64,000 nucleotides of DNA, taken from assembly GCF_030150155.1 (NCBI RefSeq), contig NZ_JASLGR010000029.1:1-64000 (forward strand), in the 5' to 3' direction. The notes beneath the pieces are model-generated. The model did not search any database. It was given only the letters and a program-made list of their open reading frames with translations, and was not told where the DNA came from. Shown in pieces: positions 60,113-64,000 of the stretch. This DNA comes from Nocardioides sp. GTDB taxonomy: Bacteria > Actinomycetota > Actinomycetes > Propionibacteriales > Nocardioidaceae. Position 1 is the stretch's first letter. Every line of letters begins with the position of its first letter. The position numbers were made by a program, and so were the translations under genes.

Positions 60113-61257
60113 GCGGACTCCTGCAGCGCCTCGCGCGCCCGTTCGCCGGCCGCGGTGACCAGGTCCGCCAGGCTCACCGGCTCGCCGAGGCCGTCCAACT
60201 CCTTGGCGATGGCGGCGTTGCCGCTGACCAGGTACGACGCCGCCGGCGTCTTGCCGAAGGAGGCCTCGATGTCGTGGGACCGCTTGGCCAGCTCTCGAGC
60301 CGAGGTGGTCGAGATGGCCTCGCCCTGCTGCCGCAGGACGGGGCTCTCGAAGGCGCCGGCCAGGTTGATCGGCGCGCGGTCGCGGACCTGCAGGACGACG
60401 GCGTCGGGAAGGGTGCCGTTGGCGAAGGTGTTCTGCTTGCCGCTCGGCATGCTCTCGATGAACGACTGGACGAACGCCTCCACCGCGCGGACAGTGGTGT
60501 CGACGTCGCCGAGGTTCTCCTCGAGCTGATCCACGTTGATCGTCGCGTAGCGGTACAGCGTGCTCGAGTTGAACTCGATCACGCCGATCATGCCCGCACC
60601 GGCGTCCTCCTCGTCGGTCTTGGCATCGTCGACCGCGGTGAAGTAGTCGTACTCCGTCTCGACGGCATGGGTGCTGATCGCGTGGGCGACTTGGACTGCG
60701 GCGTCGACGTTGTACGCGGGTGCGTCGGCGATCATCCGACCGAAGAGCGCGACATCGATCCCGTTGCCGTCCTTGAGCGCGTCCTTGGCGGCGGCCTTGT
60801 CGATGGTGGTGCCGTCGCGTCCGGTCAGGGCAAGCTCGGCCAGGCGGGCGAGTTGTTGGTTGCTGATGAAGACGAGGTAGCTGCTGAGATCGAGGTCGAT
60901 CTCGGTCGAGGCCTCGTCGGTGGACTTGCCACGCTTCGGCTTCTCGAACTTGATGCCGGCCGCGGCCGCCATCACGTCTTTCGCCAGTCCGAGTGCCGTC
61001 TCGGTGTCGAGCGAGGAGTCGAGATCCCGGATTCGCCCGACCAGGTCGGCCATGATCCGGCGGGTTCGAACGCCCCGGTCGGAGGAATCGAGGTAGGAGC
61101 CGAAGTCACGTCGCGTGGCGCGCTTCCAGGCCTGTGAGCTCACTCGTGCCCGCTTGACTCCGCCGAACGTCGCGGTCTTGGGGCTGCCGGTGTCGTCCCG
61201 GTTCAGGTTGCTCGACGGGACGGTCTGGAGGATGTGCAGGTCAAGGAAGGTGGTCAT
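60109..61257 (-). CDS. cas7: Cas7e (CasC/Cse4) Cascade backbone subunit
   Basis: A 382-residue RAMP protein, six copies of which line the crRNA in Cascade. The family start FLDLHILQTVPSSNLNRDD, then TATFGGVKRARVSSQAWKRATR and DVALFGRMIADAPAYNVDAA, identify it. The acidic segment AVDDAKTDEEDAGAGMIGVIEF precedes the conserved Tyr-rich strand. It overlaps casB and cas5 by 4 nt each. Confidence 0.96.
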   Translation of the reverse strand: MTTFLDLHILQTVPSSNLNRDDTGSPKTATFGGVKRARVSSQAWKRATRRDFGSYLDSSDRGVRTRRIMADLVGRIRDLDSSLDTETALGLAKDVMAAAAGIKFEKPKRGKSTDEASTEIDLDLSSYLVFISNQQLARLAELALTGRDGTTIDKAAAKDALKDGNGIDVALFGRMIADAPAYNVDAAVQVAHAISTHAVETEYDYFTAVDDAKTDEEDAGAGMIGVIEFNSSTLYRYATINVDQLEENLGDVDTTVRAVEAFVQSFIESMPSGKQNTFANGTLPDAVVLQVRDRAPINLAGAFESPVLRQQGEAISTTSARELAKRSHDIEASFGKTPAASYLVSGNAAIAKELDGLGEPVSLADLVTAAGERAREALQESA

Positions 61258-61925
61258 GCGTCGTCTCCTGAGTCGGTGGGGTCGGTCGTCGTTGCTGTGT
61301 CAGTGGCGGGCGAGTCGGCTTCGGCCCGGACGGGCCGGTGGAAGTCGCGAATCCAGCGGATCCGGACCGAGTCCATGCCGCCGGGGAACTGGAGGTCGTA
61401 GAGATCCTTGGCGAGCGCTGCGTAGTCCAGGGGGATGCGCGCGCCGCGAAGTCGGGTGACCAGCGCCCGGAGGTGGGAGAGCACGCTGGTGAGATCGGAG
61501 GCACGGGTGAGAGCCCGGAAGCGCTCAGTGACGCCCTGTCCTTCGGAGCCTCTGCTCAACGTCGCCATTGCTCGTCCCAGGCTGTGCGAGTGGCCGCCGT
61601 GATGCATGCCCTTGTCCCGGCGGGACTGCTGGTGGGTGGCGAACAAGGTCAGTGCCGCGATCGCCGCTCGCTCCGCCGGACTGGGCTCGTCGCGTTCCCA
61701 GATCAGCTTCGGTGGCATCTCGTCGAAGACGTCCCAGACCTGCGGATTGAGCCGGCCGTCGCTTGTCATCGCACGACGGAGGCGGGCGAGGGCGGCTACG
61801 GCCTTGGCTTCGTCCTGGCCGTAGCGGCTCTGCAGCTGGCTGGCCCTCGCTCCGACGTACGCCGACAGGACGTCGCCTGTCGTGACTCCATCAGTGCCTG
61901 GCGGTTCGGTGGTTTCGGTGGTCAC
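61254..61925 (-). CDS. casB: Cse2 (CasB) Cascade small subunit
   Basis: A 223-residue, all-helical protein that binds the displaced DNA strand as a Cascade dimer. Visible family blocks are LARLRRAMTSDGRLNPQVWDVF, ALTLFATHQQSRRDKGMH and SDLTSVLSHLRALVTRLRG, then LAKDLYDLQFPGGMDSVRIRWIRDFHR. The N-terminal and C-terminal tails (the latter TATTTDPTDSGDDA) are unstructured and longer than in E. coli Cse2. It overlaps casA and cas7 by 4 nt each. Confidence 0.93.
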   Translation of the reverse strand: MTTETTEPPGTDGVTTGDVLSAYVGARASQLQSRYGQDEAKAVAALARLRRAMTSDGRLNPQVWDVFDEMPPKLIWERDEPSPAERAAIAALTLFATHQQSRRDKGMHHGGHSHSLGRAMATLSRGSEGQGVTERFRALTRASDLTSVLSHLRALVTRLRGARIPLDYAALAKDLYDLQFPGGMDSVRIRWIRDFHRPVRAEADSPATDTATTTDPTDSGDDA

Positions 61926-63526
61926 GCTGCATCTCCTTCGGAGGAGGACGGGGCTGGGAATGTGGTGCGCATCTGGTGGCGGTAGACGGCCTCGGCGTGG
62001 CCGGCGTTGTAGAAGTACGTCTTGTCGCCTTGTGTCTCTTCGCGACCCGTCCAGGCTGCGGGACCCCCGGCGACGATGAGGTCACGGACGACCGAGGCGA
62101 GGGTGCGGCGCAGGAGGTCGTGCCAGACGACCCGGGCGCCGTCGGTCGCTGTTCTGGGCGTCAGAGCACGGAGCCACTGGCGGTAGGGCTGATCCAGGGC
62201 TTCGTACGCTCGTTCCCGGGCGCGCCCGCGCGCAGTGGCGATCACATCGCCCGACCCACCGGCCGCCTGGGCGAGCTCTCCTCCGAGGGAGGCGACGAAC
62301 CGGACCGCCTTGTCGGCGTCGGCGACTGCGTCGACTGCCAGCGCTCGCATGTGCGGGTCGGCCAGCACCCCGACATCGACCTGGAGACGATCGTCGATCA
62401 TGTCGGCGGTGGTGGAGCTCTGGGGGCCGTAGATCATCCCGATCGTGCGCACCCGGACAGGGACGGAGCGCGCCAGAGCCTCGTCGCCACGCAGGTCGCT
62501 CAACCACGTCAGCCAGCGGCCGGGCTTGCCGGACGAACCCGCCTCGCCCTCGGCAAGAAGGCCGGCAAGGCCACGCCAGATCGACCGCTCGGGAAGGTGC
62601 TCGCGGGGCATGAAGACGTCGTCGTTCGACTTCTGTGCCTTCTTCTGCGCCTCGCTGTTGCGCCAGCTCGTCATGAACTCGTCGCGGAAGCGGTTGCTGG
62701 CGTGGAGCGGGTCGCCGTTGGCGATGAGGACAGCGGTGGCCTTCTCTCCATCGTGTCCCAGGCGGAGTCGGCGGAGCTGCCAGGTCTGGAGGTCGGCGGG
62801 ACCTGTCGGGTGCAGGCGTGACGTGGCTGCGGTGTGCGCGCTCTGCTCCCAGACCGGCAGATCCAGCGCCGGATCGCTGTCGCGCTTGGCGATGGGGCTG
62901 TTCAGGAGCAGCGTCTGAAAGAGATTCGAGCCTTCGATCACGACCACGCCGAGTCGGCCACACCACCCGGTGCCGATCGGATAGCCCTTGCCACCCTTGA
63001 CCCGATCATCCCCGACAGCGCCGGACTTGATCCCCGACGGGTCGAAGGCCTGACAGTGGATCAGCCACCGACTCGCCTCGGCGAACGTCATCGTGTCGAG
63101 AGCGTCGCCGGCGCGGGTGGTGAAGTAGGCGAAACCGGCAGGGACGTCGGCGACCAGCCGTGCCAGGTCGGTGAACTCACCCTTCGCCGTACGAAGGTCG
63201 GCGACCTGGAAGAACGGCGTCACCGGGTGGAGCAGGTCGAACCGCTCGCGGTGCGTCTCCACGTATGTGGTGATCGGAGCGGGGTCGAAGGAGCCTCGCT
63301 CCCACAGGGCCTGCCACGCTTCGGTGCCCCGAGCATCGGGGTGGCTCCGGCGCAACACCGCGAGAAGCACCCGCAGGACTGCCACGTCCTGGGTCGGCAG
63401 CTCACCAGCAAGGGTTGTGATCTCGTGTGCGCGGGCGAAGACGCCGATTAGCGAGACTTCGGTGAGATCGCCGGTGCTGAGCCTTACCCGGATCCACGGC
63501 TCGTCGATCAGGTTGAACGTCGTCAC
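61922..63526 (-). CDS. casA: Cse1 (CasA) Cascade large subunit, PAM recognition
   Basis: A 534-residue Cse1 that reads the PAM and recruits Cas3. The N-terminus FNLIDEPWIRVRLSTGDLTEV is diagnostic. The zinc-finger cysteines of some Cse1 proteins are not evident. The Gly-rich loop GVVVIEGSNLFQTLLLN, then the R-rich WRNSEAQKKAQKSNDD and the C-terminal four-helix bundle (from DPHMRALAVDAVADADKAVRF) are seen. The GTG at 63526 overlaps the cas3 stop by 4 nt. Confidence 0.95.
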   Translation of the reverse strand: MTTFNLIDEPWIRVRLSTGDLTEVSLIGVFARAHEITTLAGELPTQDVAVLRVLLAVLRRSHPDARGTEAWQALWERGSFDPAPITTYVETHRERFDLLHPVTPFFQVADLRTAKGEFTDLARLVADVPAGFAYFTTRAGDALDTMTFAEASRWLIHCQAFDPSGIKSGAVGDDRVKGGKGYPIGTGWCGRLGVVVIEGSNLFQTLLLNSPIAKRDSDPALDLPVWEQSAHTAATSRLHPTGPADLQTWQLRRLRLGHDGEKATAVLIANGDPLHASNRFRDEFMTSWRNSEAQKKAQKSNDDVFMPREHLPERSIWRGLAGLLAEGEAGSSGKPGRWLTWLSDLRGDEALARSVPVRVRTIGMIYGPQSSTTADMIDDRLQVDVGVLADPHMRALAVDAVADADKAVRFVASLGGELAQAAGGSGDVIATARGRARERAYEALDQPYRQWLRALTPRTATDGARVVWHDLLRRTLASVVRDLIVAGGPAAWTGREETQGDKTYFYNAGHAEAVYRHQMRTTFPAPSSSEGDAA

Positions 63527-64000
63527 GCTGGTGTCTCCTCTCGGGCGACGGTCAGGCCGTCGGTCATGCTGTAGGTCAGGTCGAATCCGGCGACGGAGGC
63601 GCGCCACTCCTCGTCGAGGTGCAGGACCAGTTGCCCGGCCAACCACGGGGACTGCTGCCAGCCATCGTGGCCTTCGTTCTCCAAAGCGGTGAGCACTTTG
63701 TCGAAATCAGTTGGTGCGAGCGTCATGGTCAGCGGAAGTCGGACCGTGTACGCCGACAGCGCCCTGGCGAGGCGGTTCTCGGGGACAGCCCCGGCGTCCA
63801 CGGGCAGGGCGGTGCCGCCGCTCGGCGTGCCGTCGTCGACGAAGCGGACCACACCGTCGACCGTTTGGACGACGATCACCTCGATGCCGTCCTCGGAGTC
63901 GCGCACCCGGGCAGTCCCGCGCGCGTCCTCAGCGTCCTTGCGAGAGTCCTCCAGCAAGTTGATCAAGTCGCCTTCCAGGTCCTCGATGCTGTCGAGCCGG
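63523..64000 (-). CDS. cas3: Cas3 nuclease-helicase, C-terminal end only
   Basis: The frame is open to the right window edge, so only about 158 C-terminal residues are present. They match the accessory C-terminal domain of I-E Cas3: GIEVIVVQTVDGVVRFVDDG, then ENRLARALSAYTVRLPLTMT, QQSPWLAGQLVLHLDEEW and FDLTYSMTDGLTVAREE. The HD nuclease and helicase domains lie outside. A TTG in the visible part is not the start, since codons continue upstream (RLDSIEDLEGD). The 4-nt overlap with casA makes cas3 part of the same operon. Confidence 0.85.
   Translation of the reverse strand, partial: RLDSIEDLEGDLINLLEDSRKDAEDARGTARVRDSEDGIEVIVVQTVDGVVRFVDDGTPSGGTALPVDAGAVPENRLARALSAYTVRLPLTMTLAPTDFDKVLTALENEGHDGWQQSPWLAGQLVLHLDEEWRASVAGFDLTYSMTDGLTVAREETPA

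Noticed and set aside
1..64000. tRNA or rRNA genes, complete insertion sequences, prophage structural genes
   Set aside because: None seen. The only mobile-element trace is the integrase relic near 33 kb.

Overview
The window is high-GC (about 70%) DNA with GTG and TTG starts, dense operons and gene families restricted to Actinobacteria (SepH, DUF3093, DUF3159, DUF3710, DUF4193, DUF4235, DUF5998, an LppX/LprAFG lipoprotein, and a ferrochelatase carrying Fe-S cysteines). Gene content and order point to the order Propionibacteriales, probably Nocardioides or a close relative. That placement is inferred from content, not from a search. No tRNA, rRNA or complete insertion sequence was seen. CORE BLOCK, 1-32.9 kb: the primary sigma factor end (sigA), topoisomerase IV subunits parE and parC with purT between them, and a parC-lipoprotein-MFS-carbonic anhydrase run. 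These are followed by a GNAT/acyl-CoA synthetase fusion, a phosphodiesterase, tdk, sepH, a TRIC-type channel, an FAD sugar-lactone oxidase, a sulfotransferase, hemH, an inositol monophosphatase and dut with its DUF neighbours. The block ends with two TrkA/RCK proteins facing a KimA-like permease, and a TRAM-type RNA methyltransferase. From memory, the order recalls the hrdB-parE-parC-sepH-hemH-dut neighbourhood of Streptomyces, so this is conserved chromosomal backbone. Two gaps between convergent genes in this block carry arrays of a strictly 22-bp-phased repeat. ACCESSORY BLOCK, 32.9-64 kb: synteny breaks exactly at the 3' end of the RNA methyltransferase gene. The last part of that gene is duplicated 1.5 kb further on, bracketing a decayed tyrosine integrase and a ParDE-type toxin-antitoxin pair, so this looks like a worn integration site. 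After it come a MATE exporter, an internally duplicated membrane protein, a TetR repressor with palindromic operators facing a membrane protein and a monooxygenase, an ABC exporter behind a possible iron box, and two CdaR/PucR-like regulators. A set of secreted proteins follows: a copper amine oxidase split over two genes with an altered cofactor motif, two RCC1-like beta-propeller proteins with Ig-like tails, and two further exported proteins. CRISPR, 53.8-64 kb: a type I-E system, cas3(partial)-casA-casB-cas7-cas5-cas6e-cas1-cas2, all on the minus strand with 1-7 nt overlaps. It is followed by one array of 59 repeats and 58 spacers read in the same direction. The leader-distal end of the array abuts the truncated tail of a secreted-protein gene. 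Strong intrinsic terminators mark most transcription unit ends in the core and secreted-protein regions.
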